A stretch of DNA of 64,000 nucleotides. Source: Marinobacter aromaticivorans. GTDB lineage: Bacteria > Pseudomonadota > Gammaproteobacteria > Pseudomonadales > Oleiphilaceae. A program made the position numbers and the translations under genes. Location of the stretch: contig NZ_NIHD01000003.1 in the NCBI RefSeq assembly GCF_002806975.1, positions 186,001 to 250,000 on the forward strand, written 5' to 3'. Of this stretch, positions 7,873 to 16,328 are shown piece by piece (within the stretch, counting starts at the first letter, position 1; the number at the start of each line of letters is the position of its first letter). Under the pieces are notes generated by a model, which was not told the DNA's origin, ran no database searches, and was given only the letters and a program-made list of their open reading frames with translations.

Positions 7873-8586
7873 TCAAACCTGGTGCCGTACCAGCATCGCC
7901 TTGATGCGGCCGATGGCTTTCATGGGGTTCAGACCTTTCGGGCAATAGGCGGTGCAGTTGCCTATGCCGCGACAGCGAAACACGCTGAACGGGTCTTCCA
8001 GCTTTGCCAGCCGTTCTGCTGTTGCGGTGTCCCGGGAGTCGAGCAGAAACCGGTAGGCCTGTAACAAGCCGGCGGGGCCCACGTATTTTTCCGGGTTCCA
8101 CCACCACGAGGGGCAGGCCGAGGTGCAGCAGGCGCATAGAATGCACTCGTATAAACCATCAAGTTTTGCGCGGTCTTCGGGGCTTTGCAGCCGTTCGATG
8201 GCCGGTCTCGGTTGATCGTTGATTAGCCACGGCTGAATGCTTTTGTACTGCTTGAAAAACAGTGTCTGATCTACCACCAGATCACGAATAACCGGCATGC
8301 CGGGCAGGGGGCGAATGGTCAGCTTGTCAGACTTGCCGATGGCATCAGCTACCCGCGTGATACAGCCAAGCCCGTTACGGCCATTTATATTCAAACCATC
8401 AGAGCCGCAAACACCCTCACGGCATGAACGGCGGAAGGAAAGCGTGGGATCACGTGTTTTAAGATGCTCAAGAACATCCAGTACCATTCGGTTGCGGTAA
8501 CTGGAACCCACTTCCACATCCTGCACATAGGGTGCGCTATCGGTTTCCGGGTTGTAGCGATAGAGGCAGACGGTGATCGGGTTCAT
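7873..8586 (-). CDS. sdhB: Succinate dehydrogenase / fumarate reductase iron-sulfur subunit (orphan SdhB)
   Basis: This 237-residue protein matches SdhB in length and ligands. The [2Fe-2S] set is Cys55, Cys60, Asp63 and Cys75 (SCREGVCGSDG). The other two clusters use Cys148/151/154/158 (CILCACCTSACP) and Cys205/211/215 (CRGIGNCTAYCPKGLNP). SdhB passes electrons from the flavoprotein to quinone. No sdhC, sdhD or sdhA is nearby, so this copy stands alone, and a complete sdhCDAB elsewhere is expected. The chosen ATG at 8586 has a GAGGG site 10 nt upstream and aligns with the family start. A TTG at 8664 with a very good AGGGAG site would add 26 hydrophobic residues, so the start is not certain. 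Confidence 0.88.
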   Translation of the reverse strand: MNPITVCLYRYNPETDSAPYVQDVEVGSSYRNRMVLDVLEHLKTRDPTLSFRRSCREGVCGSDGLNINGRNGLGCITRVADAIGKSDKLTIRPLPGMPVIRDLVVDQTLFFKQYKSIQPWLINDQPRPAIERLQSPEDRAKLDGLYECILCACCTSACPSWWWNPEKYVGPAGLLQAYRFLLDSRDTATAERLAKLEDPFSVFRCRGIGNCTAYCPKGLNPMKAIGRIKAMLVRHQV

Positions 8587-8710
8587 GGTAAACCATCCCT
8601 CGCTGGTCACGGCCAGCAGCAACGAAACAAACAGAGCAGACAATGACACGGCACTAGGCCGCAAGAGTCTCCCTGTTTAAAGAAGTGTGTGAAATAGATG
8701 TTCTATAGAA

Positions 8711-8738
8711 ACTCTAGTACACGCAGGGAGAGCGTCAA
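8711..8738 (-). promoter_or_regulatory. Candidate sigma-70 promoter for the orphan sdhB
   Basis: Read on the minus strand: TTGACG (8733-8738), 16-nt spacer, TAGAGT (8711-8716). Transcription would begin near 8704, giving a leader of about 118 nt before the ATG at 8586 that also covers the alternative TTG start at 8664. Confidence 0.45.
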
Positions 8739-8753
8739 GGGGTGGCACAGGCT

Positions 8754-9539
8754 TCAGGCAACTTTTGCTCCGGCATTCAGCCTCAGCTGCAAGCCATGGC
8801 TGTAAAACACCAATCTGGGCTTTTGGCCGTGAATTCCCAGTTCCCGCAGCCGCTGAGCCATTGCATGAGAACTTGCGCCAACGGAGGCCCGGATGCTGCC
8901 CGGCAGGCACACCCGGCCACCACCCCGGGTAACTACAAGAGTTCGCAGCAGGTCTTTCCTGAGTTGGGAGTATAGGAGAATGTCCAGTTGGGGCCCGGGC
9001 AGGCCAGGGCCGGGGGAGCCGCTTACCGTAAGAATACTCTCATCACTGTCCGGGTCTTTCACGGTGCTGCGAAAACCCGATCCGGAGAGTGAAAAACTGA
9101 TGCCGGTGATGAACTTGGGGAATCCCCAGACTTCTTTACCGGCAGCGCAGGCTGCGGCTGTGGTGACCGGAAGATCGATAACCGTGAGCCCCATCTTTCG
9201 CCTATCCAGAGCCTGATACATCGCCAGCCATGGATGCCTGGGCTGGGTCGTTCCCGCAGGCACGGTGGCAATGGCAACACCAACCTCGTTGTAGGTGCCC
9301 ACCGCTGTTTCCCGGTACTCGTACATGGCCAGCGCCACCAGGGCTTTGCCTCCGGGAAACCTTGCTACCTCTGCCAGACTGGTGTTCAACAGGGGGGCGG
9401 CCTTCTCCAGCGCTACTTCATAGAGTGCCAGAAAGTTGGAGTTGTCGTAGTAGAGTATGGGCAGGTCTATCTTTCCCTCACTGGTTTGGAAGGGGGTCAG
9501 AGGGTATTGAAAAAACGGATCCTGGTGCCAGTTGGTCAT
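8754..9539 (-). CDS. Acetoacetate decarboxylase (ADC) family protein
   Basis: This 261-residue protein has the ADC beta-barrel signature. YNEVGVAI (about residues 83-90) holds the conserved Glu, and GKEVWGFPKF (134-143) carries Lys142, the probable Schiff-base lysine. In clostridial ADC a second Lys follows and lowers the pKa of the first. Here that position is Phe143, so true decarboxylase activity is doubtful, and an aldol/hydration activity like other ADC-like proteins is possible. The ATG at 9539 starts 2 nt after the stop of the upstream acyl-CoA dehydrogenase, with GGAG 7 nt before it. This start is preferred over a GTG at 9575. It is the third gene of an operon with two acyl-CoA dehydrogenase homologues. 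Confidence 0.85.
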   Translation of the reverse strand: MTNWHQDPFFQYPLTPFQTSEGKIDLPILYYDNSNFLALYEVALEKAAPLLNTSLAEVARFPGGKALVALAMYEYRETAVGTYNEVGVAIATVPAGTTQPRHPWLAMYQALDRRKMGLTVIDLPVTTAAACAAGKEVWGFPKFITGISFSLSGSGFRSTVKDPDSDESILTVSGSPGPGLPGPQLDILLYSQLRKDLLRTLVVTRGGGRVCLPGSIRASVGASSHAMAQRLRELGIHGQKPRLVFYSHGLQLRLNAGAKVA

Positions 9540-9541
9540 GG

Positions 9542-10930
9542 TTAAACTCCGATGGGTGCTGATGATGGTGAGCACAGAGGAAGCAGCTGGTCTTGCCAGT
9601 CTTCAATGACAGAAAGCTGGTTGATCTGGTTGGTTCCCTCGAAAATCCGGGTCAGGCGAACGTCCCGGAATATTTTTTCAATCTTCTGTTCCTGCAGTCC
9701 GCCCTGGTCGGCAAGCAGGTCCAGGGCCATTTCCACAACAATCTGAGCCCGGTTTGTCGCATGGAATTTACAGGCCGAAGCGTTGAGCTGTCGTGGTTTC
9801 CAGGCATTCCGGGCTTCCTGCCAAACCATGCTGCGTATGGCCCGGGTTTCCGCCACCATGGTTGCAATGTGTTGCTGTACATCCTGATAGTGGATCAGCG
9901 CTTTACCGCCGAGCTGGTAGCGGCAGGCGAAGGTCGTGGCCTGTTCGGTTGCGGCCCGGGCAAATCCCACCGCCATTGAGGCGACCGGAATCCGGGACGT
10001 ATTCAGGCTCGCGCGGTTCAGCACCCAGCCTTTTCGCAAGCCGCCGATAACATGGCTGTCCGGCACAAATACCTCTGTAAACTCCAGATCTGCAGCGCCG
10101 GATGCGCGCATGCCCATTTTCATTTCATTTCGTGCAACCCTGAACCCCGGGCTGGCCGCATCCACATAAAAGCATGTCCAGGATTCCATGCCCTCACCCT
10201 CAAGCGCCGCAAAGACAGTCAGGGTCCGGGCCATGTCTCCACCACTTATAAAGCACTTGCGCCCGTTGAGCTTCCAGCCCCCCTGGCAGCGGCTGGCTAC
10301 AACACCCGGTTTGTAATCCCGGGCACCGTGCCCGTCTTCGGCATCCGAACCCGCGCCTGGTTCGGTAATGGCGAAAGCCACCAGATGCGGGTCCCCTTTG
10401 TGGCAGGAACGGTATACCGGTGCCAGAAAACGCCGGATGACCTTAATATCGCCAGAGAGAAGCAGTGGTATACAGCCCAGGTGATGGGCCGAGAGCAGAA
10501 GCATCAGGCCCCCGCAGACCCTGCTGAACTCCTCAACCACCAGGCTGGATTGCCACACAGGCGGGTAAAGACTTCTTTTCCAGCTCATGCTGCCCAAGGG
10601 CCTGGGCAGGAAATAACTCAGCCATCCCTCGCGGGCGGCAACTTTCAGCATGTCGGTGATTGCCGGTGGGTGCTGCCCGGGAACTGTGTGCATGGCAAGA
10701 TCTGCCTCCGCAGAAAGGGGCGCAAGATACGTTTCAGCGAATGTACGGGCCCGTCGCCGCAGTTGCGCCAGGGGCGCAGGTAGTCTGCGGGTATCGGACG
10801 CCCACAGATCATCACGCTGGTAGCTGGTGATCTGTTGGGCAATCCGGGGAAGCGCAGCGAACTGCCAGTGGGGTGCCAGTCTGTGATCTGCCGGAAGATG
10901 GCCTTCCAGATGCATTGCCCGGTTAATCAT
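9542..10930 (-). CDS. Acyl-CoA dehydrogenase, catalytic subunit
   Basis: This 462-residue flavoprotein has the acyl-CoA dehydrogenase order: helical N-terminal domain, a middle beta domain with AFAITEPGAGSDAED (FAD/substrate contacts) and WKLNGRKCFISGG, and a C-terminal helical domain. The C-terminal motif IFEGTNQIN includes Glu431, which aligns with the catalytic base of MCAD. It removes two hydrogens from an acyl-CoA to give a 2-enoyl-CoA. It is longer than the usual 380-400 because of an N-terminal extension of about 60 residues. The start codon directly abuts the stop of the preceding, degenerate homologue (TAAATG), so the two are translationally coupled and may form one complex. The substrate is unknown. 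Confidence 0.9.
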   Translation of the reverse strand: MINRAMHLEGHLPADHRLAPHWQFAALPRIAQQITSYQRDDLWASDTRRLPAPLAQLRRRARTFAETYLAPLSAEADLAMHTVPGQHPPAITDMLKVAAREGWLSYFLPRPLGSMSWKRSLYPPVWQSSLVVEEFSRVCGGLMLLLSAHHLGCIPLLLSGDIKVIRRFLAPVYRSCHKGDPHLVAFAITEPGAGSDAEDGHGARDYKPGVVASRCQGGWKLNGRKCFISGGDMARTLTVFAALEGEGMESWTCFYVDAASPGFRVARNEMKMGMRASGAADLEFTEVFVPDSHVIGGLRKGWVLNRASLNTSRIPVASMAVGFARAATEQATTFACRYQLGGKALIHYQDVQQHIATMVAETRAIRSMVWQEARNAWKPRQLNASACKFHATNRAQIVVEMALDLLADQGGLQEQKIEKIFRDVRLTRIFEGTNQINQLSVIEDWQDQLLPLCSPSSAPIGV

Positions 10931-12058
10931 TTATATTTCTCCCCAGGCGTGAATGAACAGTGGTATCTCCCGGGTACCTCCACTCTGAAAGCGCAACATG
11001 TTCTGGTCGCGCAGCAGTTTCTCGGGCCCGCAATCCTGCATGTATCCAATGCCACCATGCACTTGCATGGCGAGGTTGGCAGCCATGCAAAGCCTGGGAT
11101 GAAGTTGCTGGCGAGCCATCATCAGTTCTTTCAGGCTCAGCCTGGATAGCGGCCTGGTCAGTCCGCTCAGAACCATCTCGGCTTCCCACCTGGCCTGCTG
11201 AATCTTTGCCAGCATGGTCTGGACAGCCGCATGCTGGCTGATAACCCTGCCTCCTTGACGGCGCAGACTGGCGAATTCTCCGGCCATAGCTGCACCGTGC
11301 TGGTTGGTACCGGCTGCTATGGCAAGTAATCCCAGAGCGTCCAGAACAAGCATGGAAGAGACCTGTTGCTGCGTCGCGCCGACAATTTCGCCGTTCGCCG
11401 GGCCTGCACTGACTTGCCAGGTGCCCAGTTCATCAAGCCCGTGCTGCGGGCGGCAGGGCGTAATCGCAATCTCGCTGCGATGTACAAGTTGCCAGCTCAT
11501 AACGCCCTCGTGCCACACAGGCCAGATCAGATTCTGCCACTGTGGAGGCGCCGTAAGGGGTGTGTTGCAAGTGTTTCGATCCAGCCAGTCTGCGAGCATG
11601 GATTGATCTTCATCCGTAACCCTCCGGCGCAGCCAGCGGGCCAGTGATCCTCTGGCAAGCCCGTGATGGCCCGTTGGGATTGCGGTCAGTGCCAGCGGTG
11701 CCTGCTGTGTTTCGTTAAGGCGGAATCCGATGGAACGTGCAAGAAAACAGGCTAATGCATTGCGGTGCCATGCCAGGGCTATGCCGGCGTTAACCGAGGC
11801 CAGCTGTTTAAGTGCACCGATGCTGAAAGCGAGAGCGTTTGCATCTTCAGGTTGTGCCCATAAAGCGAAGCCGGGGTTCTGGTCATCACCGGGCAGAATG
11901 CCGAAGTCGTATGCAGCCTGGCTGAGCTTTGAAATCGCTTCAGCCGAAGCCGGCAGGTCCGGGCGCTGGGTTATCGGGGCCATTTCGGTCGTGCTGAACC
12001 GGGTGACTTCATCCAGTAGTGGTTGGAGGTCATCGGTCGCAAGAAGAGCGGGGGCCAT
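10931..12058 (-). CDS. Degenerate acyl-CoA dehydrogenase homologue (probable non-catalytic partner)
   Basis: This 375-residue protein keeps the C-terminal fold signature QVHGGIGYMQDCGPEKLLRD and a recognisable helical N-terminal domain. The catalytic Glu motif (EGT in active enzymes) reads GGT here, with Gly360 in place of Glu. The middle-domain motif TEPGAGSD is also missing. Active-site loss, together with immediate coupling to an intact paralogue (stop and start adjacent at 10930/10931), matches heteromeric acyl-CoA dehydrogenases known from steroid degradation in actinobacteria (ChsE1-ChsE2 type). There, one chain is catalytic and the other supplies FAD-pocket residues. It is the first gene of the operon and is divergent from an AraC regulator. 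Confidence 0.85.
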   Translation of the reverse strand: MAPALLATDDLQPLLDEVTRFSTTEMAPITQRPDLPASAEAISKLSQAAYDFGILPGDDQNPGFALWAQPEDANALAFSIGALKQLASVNAGIALAWHRNALACFLARSIGFRLNETQQAPLALTAIPTGHHGLARGSLARWLRRRVTDEDQSMLADWLDRNTCNTPLTAPPQWQNLIWPVWHEGVMSWQLVHRSEIAITPCRPQHGLDELGTWQVSAGPANGEIVGATQQQVSSMLVLDALGLLAIAAGTNQHGAAMAGEFASLRRQGGRVISQHAAVQTMLAKIQQARWEAEMVLSGLTRPLSRLSLKELMMARQQLHPRLCMAANLAMQVHGGIGYMQDCGPEKLLRDQNMLRFQSGGTREIPLFIHAWGEI

Positions 12059-12112
12059 AAAATGTACCTGGTGTTTTGCTTTTGTTACGTCCAGATTATT
12101 TCTTAAACCGCC

Positions 12113-12141
12113 TTGCGTGAATGCTGAACAGGGTCAATAAT
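12113..12141 (+). promoter_or_regulatory. Candidate promoter of the AraC-type regulator gene
   Basis: TTGCGT (12113-12118), 17-nt spacer, AATAAT (12136-12141). Transcription would start near 12148, 20 nt before the ATG at 12169. This supports that start over the in-frame ATG at 12121, which lies upstream of the predicted +1. Confidence 0.45.
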
Positions 12142-12168
12142 TTTAGTTTTTGGGCCATGGAGGCTTGT

Positions 12169-13125
12169 ATGTCCGGGTTTCTGGATTTCAGGCGCAGCAT
12201 CACCAGTGTTCGTTTGATGGTCGACTATGGCGTTGAGCAGGGATTATCGTTGGCAGAACTGCTCAAAGGCAGCCAGATATCCCGGGCGTTGCTGATGAAC
12301 CCGAACACCGAAATTACGGCAAGCCAGGAACTGCAGGTAATCCGGAATCTTCTGGACAGATTTGATGAGGTGGAAACTGTCGCGCGTGCCATTGGCGCGA
12401 GATACCAATGCTCCGCCTACGGGCTTTGGGGCTATGGGCTGATGTGCAGCGCCACAGCAGGAGACGCCTTGAAGTTGGCTCTGCGTTTTTTGCCACTCAC
12501 CTACGCCTATACGGTAATTTCATATCATGAAGAAAAGGATATGGGGGTTCTTGATTTTGGTGAGCCGCAGTTTGAATGGCGTCTGAAGCAGTTTGTGGTC
12601 GCAAGGGACATGGCAGCCGCAACTGTTCTCATGCACGAGTTGCTGGGCCAGTCTTTCAAGGTTGTGGAGACTTCCCGTAACACGTTTGCGTTTTCCAGAG
12701 ACCAGTTGTCCCGAAAACTGCCGCAGGCGAATCCGGTCACCGCAGAATTATGTGAACAGCAGTGCCGTGCGCTCATGGAACAGAGGCGAAGCAGTGCCGG
12801 CGTTCAGGCGATCGTCACGCATTATCTGCAGAATTCCGGTACACGGAGGCCCACTTTAATGGCAGCTGCGCACCACCTCGATATGAGCGAACGAACCCTG
12901 AAGCGTCATTTGCAGGCTGAAGGGGTCTGTTTCCGGCAATTGCTGGAGCGCGTTCGAAAAGACAACGCCGAGCGCCTGCTGAATCAGGGAACCATGGCTA
13001 TTTCGGAAATTGCCGAGCGCCTCGGGTTCAGTGATGCGTCTACGTTTTCCCAGGCGTTCAAACGCTGGACAGGAAAGGCCCCCAGCTACTGGGCCGGTAA
13101 ATCCGGTAAAACAGATGTTGCGTAA
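12169..13125 (+). CDS. AraC family regulator with N-terminal Arabinose_bd-like domain
   Basis: This 318-residue protein has an N-terminal ligand domain of the type seen in OruR/ArgR-like AraC members (SITSVRLMVDYGVEQGLSLA, ACSATAGDALKLALRF-like core). A C-terminal AraC double helix-turn-helix follows (MAAAHHLDMSERTLKRHLQA, then ISEIAERLGFSDASTFSQAF). It is divergent from the acyl-CoA dehydrogenase operon with 110 bp between, so it probably controls that operon in response to a catabolite. The start is the ATG at 12169, chosen because GGAGG lies 5 nt upstream. Upstream in-frame ATGs at 12121 and 12157 have no comparable site. Confidence 0.88.
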   Translation: MSGFLDFRRSITSVRLMVDYGVEQGLSLAELLKGSQISRALLMNPNTEITASQELQVIRNLLDRFDEVETVARAIGARYQCSAYGLWGYGLMCSATAGDALKLALRFLPLTYAYTVISYHEEKDMGVLDFGEPQFEWRLKQFVVARDMAAATVLMHELLGQSFKVVETSRNTFAFSRDQLSRKLPQANPVTAELCEQQCRALMEQRRSSAGVQAIVTHYLQNSGTRRPTLMAAAHHLDMSERTLKRHLQAEGVCFRQLLERVRKDNAERLLNQGTMAISEIAERLGFSDASTFSQAFKRWTGKAPSYWAGKSGKTDVA

Positions 13126-13181
13126 ACTTGCATACGTTATGCTGTCCAGATTCTTTTCTTTTCATTGCCAGGCTCTCAAAT

Positions 13182-15167
13182 ATGTCCGAAACAGACGACA
13201 CCACGTTTGAAATTTTTCCATGGAACCGGAATTTCGAAACAGGTATCGATGAGATTGACGAGCAACACAAGGTGCTTGTTGAAATTCTGAACCGGCTTGC
13301 CTGGCACTTTGCATCCAGCACCTCGGAACTGGACTGCGGTCATATTCTTGACGAACTGCTGTCTTACGCCGCCTATCACTTCAAAGCGGAAGAAAAAATC
13401 TGGAAAGCGGCACTTGGTGAGCATCAAATGGTGCGAAACCATCATGATGGCCACCAACTCTTCTTTGTACAGATCCAGATTTACCGCTCCAGTGGCGAAC
13501 CGGCAGAAAAAATCATGGCGGACCTTTTCAATTATCTCACCCGCTGGCTGGCGTTTCACATTCTGGAATCGGATCGGCGAATGGCGCTTACCATCGGTGC
13601 CGTAGAGCGTGGCCTCTCCCCGGAGGAAGCCAGAAAGGAGGTTGATGGCCAGTTAAGCGGCGCAGTTTCTGTCATGGTTTCTGCGCTTCTGGAGATTTAC
13701 GGCAAGCTATCTGCCAGCACGATACAGCTGATGCGCGAAAAGATGGCGAGGCTCAGAGCGGAGGAAGAGCTTACCCGGTTGCAACAGGAAAAGCTGAATT
13801 CCGCACTGGAGCAACAGGCAACGGATCATGAGAAACAGCTCCGGTTTCTGGCTTATTCAGATCCGGTGACAGGGTTGATGAACCGCAATGGCATTCTCAG
13901 GGAGATACGTCGCGTCATCCGGCACAAGAACCTGCCAACAGAGTCGGCAGCGTTGATATCCATCGATCTGGATAATTTTCGCGCGGTGAATGCCCGCTTT
14001 GGTGAAGAGTCGGCAGACCGGTTACTTGGCTTGCTGGCAAAGCGCTGGAGCGATGCTCTTACACAGGGCGGGCAACTGGCTCGTATCAGCGGTGATGAAT
14101 TTGTCGTCCTGTTACCGGATTGTGCAAAGGTGGATCTGCAGCTGAAAGCTCTGAGACTGACGGCCGAACAGCCGTTTATTCTGGACGGTGGCAGTATCTC
14201 CATCGCCTTCAGTGCCGGCGTTGTGCGGTTTCCCCATAGCGGTGCAGACGATGCCGATACGCTCTTGCGCCAGGCCGATCAAACCTTGTTTCGTGCCAAA
14301 CAGGAACAAAAAGGAGACTGGTTGTATCTGGATGCCAGTGAACAACGCCTGTCCGTGGAGCGCCAGCAGCTTCTTGCCGATATTCGGGCAGCGCTTGCGG
14401 ATAACCAGTTCCGGCTCGTATACCAGCCCAAGGTTTGCCTCTGTTCCGGACAAGTGATTGGTGTTGAAGCGCTTATACGGTGGGAGCACCCGGAAAAGGG
14501 CTTGCTGAGCCCGATACACTTTTTGCCGGCGCTGGAACACCATCCTCTGGTGGTGGATATCGGTGAGTGGGTGATAGACCAGGCGCTCCGGCAGATGACC
14601 CGTTGGGACAGCGAAGGCCTGGCTTTGAATGTGGCTGTTAATATTGCCGCCACACACCTTCAACACCCGGATTTCGTTGCACGGCTGGCGGAGGCGTTGG
14701 CCAGCTACCCCCACATAGATCCGCAACGGCTTGATCTTGAAATACTTGAAACAGCCGCTCTCGGTGAGCTCGACAAGGCACACAGCACCATCCGGGATTG
14801 CGAACGCCTCGGCGTTACTTTTTCACTGGATGATTTTGGCACCGGGTATTCCTCGCTTTCCTATCTCAAGCAGCTGCCGGTAAAAACGCTGAAAATAGAC
14901 CAGGGGTTCGTAAGAGGAGCACTTTCAAATTCGGACGATATCAGCATTCTCAGGGGTATAATCGGATTGTCTCAGGCCTTTGACCGAAAGCTGGTGGCGG
15001 AGGGGGTCGAAACCATGGAGCACGGAGAACTCCTGATTCGTCTTGGCTGTTATGATGCCCAGGGCTACGCCATTGCCAAGCCAATGAAACCGGAGAAAAT
15101 AGCCACCTGGAAAAGCCAGTGGCGACCCTACCCCGAATGGTCTGCCGGAGAACAAGTAACACAATGA
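13182..15167 (+). CDS. Bacteriohemerythrin-GGDEF-EAL protein (c-di-GMP signalling)
   Basis: Domains in order over 661 residues. Hemerythrin spans about 12-135, with di-iron ligands in DEQHK (His29), HFKAEE (His66, Glu70), HHDGH (His87/88, His91) and FHILESD (His126, Asp131). A coiled linker covers about 160-220. GGDEF spans about 220-385 with the signature SGDEF, where the first Gly is Ser. EAL spans about 400-650 with EALIRWEHP, NVAVNIA, DDFGTGYSSL, KIDQGF and VAEGVET all present. Hemerythrin binds O2 or NO reversibly, so this looks like an oxygen- or redox-tuned enzyme making or degrading c-di-GMP. The intact EAL makes phosphodiesterase activity the safer call. No I-site RxxD is visible. 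The stop overlaps the start of the lactate dehydrogenase gene. Confidence 0.9.
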   Translation: MSETDDTTFEIFPWNRNFETGIDEIDEQHKVLVEILNRLAWHFASSTSELDCGHILDELLSYAAYHFKAEEKIWKAALGEHQMVRNHHDGHQLFFVQIQIYRSSGEPAEKIMADLFNYLTRWLAFHILESDRRMALTIGAVERGLSPEEARKEVDGQLSGAVSVMVSALLEIYGKLSASTIQLMREKMARLRAEEELTRLQQEKLNSALEQQATDHEKQLRFLAYSDPVTGLMNRNGILREIRRVIRHKNLPTESAALISIDLDNFRAVNARFGEESADRLLGLLAKRWSDALTQGGQLARISGDEFVVLLPDCAKVDLQLKALRLTAEQPFILDGGSISIAFSAGVVRFPHSGADDADTLLRQADQTLFRAKQEQKGDWLYLDASEQRLSVERQQLLADIRAALADNQFRLVYQPKVCLCSGQVIGVEALIRWEHPEKGLLSPIHFLPALEHHPLVVDIGEWVIDQALRQMTRWDSEGLALNVAVNIAATHLQHPDFVARLAEALASYPHIDPQRLDLEILETAALGELDKAHSTIRDCERLGVTFSLDDFGTGYSSLSYLKQLPVKTLKIDQGFVRGALSNSDDISILRGIIGLSQAFDRKLVAEGVETMEHGELLIRLGCYDAQGYAIAKPMKPEKIATWKSQWRPYPEWSAGEQVTQ

Positions 15168-16306
15168 TTACGCCTGCAAATACAACAGACAACCGTAAAA
15201 TCGCCAAAGCCCGTTTGCCACGCATGATGTTCGATTACTTTGATGGTGGCGCCTTTTCCGAACAAACCCTGAGAGAGAACACCGGGGATTTCCAGGGCCT
15301 GCACTTTCGTCAGCGGGTCATGCGGGATGTTTCCACTGCGTCTGCAGCCACACGGATACTGGGCCAGGAGGCCGCACTGCCGCTGGCTCTCGCGCCCGTT
15401 GGCCTTGCCGGTATGCTTGCGCGGAGAGGGGAGGTGCAAGCGGCCCGGGCAGCACAGGCCAGGGGCGTACCCTTTTGCCTCAGCACCGTCTCGATCTGTT
15501 CCCTTGAGGAAGTTGCTGCAGCAAACAGTTCAAACAAGTGGTTTCAGCTTTATGTTCTGAAAGACAGGGGTTACTCGGAGGCTCTGCTTGACCGTGCCCA
15601 CAAGGCCGGTTACTCCACCCTGGTGTTCACCGTGGACCTCCCCAGGGTTGGCGTGCGATACCGGGATGTGCGCAACGGCATGAACGGTGGGCTTTCTCCC
15701 TGGGGGAAAATTCAGAAGCTCTCCGATTTGCTCTCCCATCCCCTCTGGTTATGGGATGTTGTTGTCAAGGGCAAGCCCCTGACCTTTGGCAACCTCTCCG
15801 ATGCCGTGCCCTCGGGCCGCAACCCTGAGGATTTTAAAGCCTGGGTTGATCGGCAGTTTGATGCGTCTGTCACCTGGAAGGACCTGGACTGGGTGCGGCA
15901 GCACTGGCAGGGCAAACTGGTTATCAAGGGAATTATGGACCCGGACGACGCCCTTTGCGCGGTGGATGTAGGAGCGGATGGCATTGTAGTGTCCAACCAT
16001 GGCGGGCGACAGCTGGATGGCGCGCCTTCAACAATCTCGGCACTGCCGGCTATTGTAAAAGCTGTGTCAGGAAAAACCGAGATCCTGTTTGATGGCGGTG
16101 TACAGTCTGGTCAGGATGTTGTGCGGGCGCTTTGTCTGGGCGCAAACAGCTGTCTGGTGGGGCGTGCATGGGCCTATGCGCTTGCGGCCGGCGGGGAGGC
16201 TGCGGTTTCCCGACTGCTGGATAACTTCCGGTATGAGGTGGAGTTGACCCTTGCACTGTTGGGCAAGAATTCGGTACAACAATTGGCTCCGGATGATCTT
16301 GTCTGA
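15164..16306 (+). CDS. lldD: FMN-dependent alpha-hydroxy-acid (L-lactate) dehydrogenase
   Basis: This 380-residue TIM-barrel flavoenzyme has PRMMFDYFDGGA near residue 25 (active-site Tyr), FQLYVLKDR, TVDLPRVGVRYRD, and the catalytic base motif SNHGGRQLDG. A C-terminal phosphate loop (FDGGVQSGQDVVRAL) binds FMN. The family oxidises L-lactate or related hydroxy acids, usually feeding electrons to the respiratory chain. E. coli LldD has 396 residues. The ATG at 15164 overlaps the stop of the hemerythrin-GGDEF-EAL gene by 4 bp (ATGA), so translation is coupled. No lactate permease or LldR regulator adjoins it. Mandelate or other hydroxy-acid specificity cannot be excluded. Confidence 0.88.
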   Translation: MITPANTTDNRKIAKARLPRMMFDYFDGGAFSEQTLRENTGDFQGLHFRQRVMRDVSTASAATRILGQEAALPLALAPVGLAGMLARRGEVQAARAAQARGVPFCLSTVSICSLEEVAAANSSNKWFQLYVLKDRGYSEALLDRAHKAGYSTLVFTVDLPRVGVRYRDVRNGMNGGLSPWGKIQKLSDLLSHPLWLWDVVVKGKPLTFGNLSDAVPSGRNPEDFKAWVDRQFDASVTWKDLDWVRQHWQGKLVIKGIMDPDDALCAVDVGADGIVVSNHGGRQLDGAPSTISALPAIVKAVSGKTEILFDGGVQSGQDVVRALCLGANSCLVGRAWAYALAAGGEAAVSRLLDNFRYEVELTLALLGKNSVQQLAPDDLV

Positions 16307-16328
16307 ATTGCAAAACGGAGGGCCGACA

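Noticed and set aside
9540-9575. GTG at 9575 as the start of the ADC-like gene
   Set aside because: It would overlap the upstream dehydrogenase gene by 34 bp. ATG 9539 has a GGAG site at the right distance and aligns with the family start.
12121-12159. ATG 12121 or 12157 as start of the AraC regulator
   Set aside because: 12121 lies upstream of the likely transcription start, and neither has a site as good as GGAGG 5 nt before ATG 12169.
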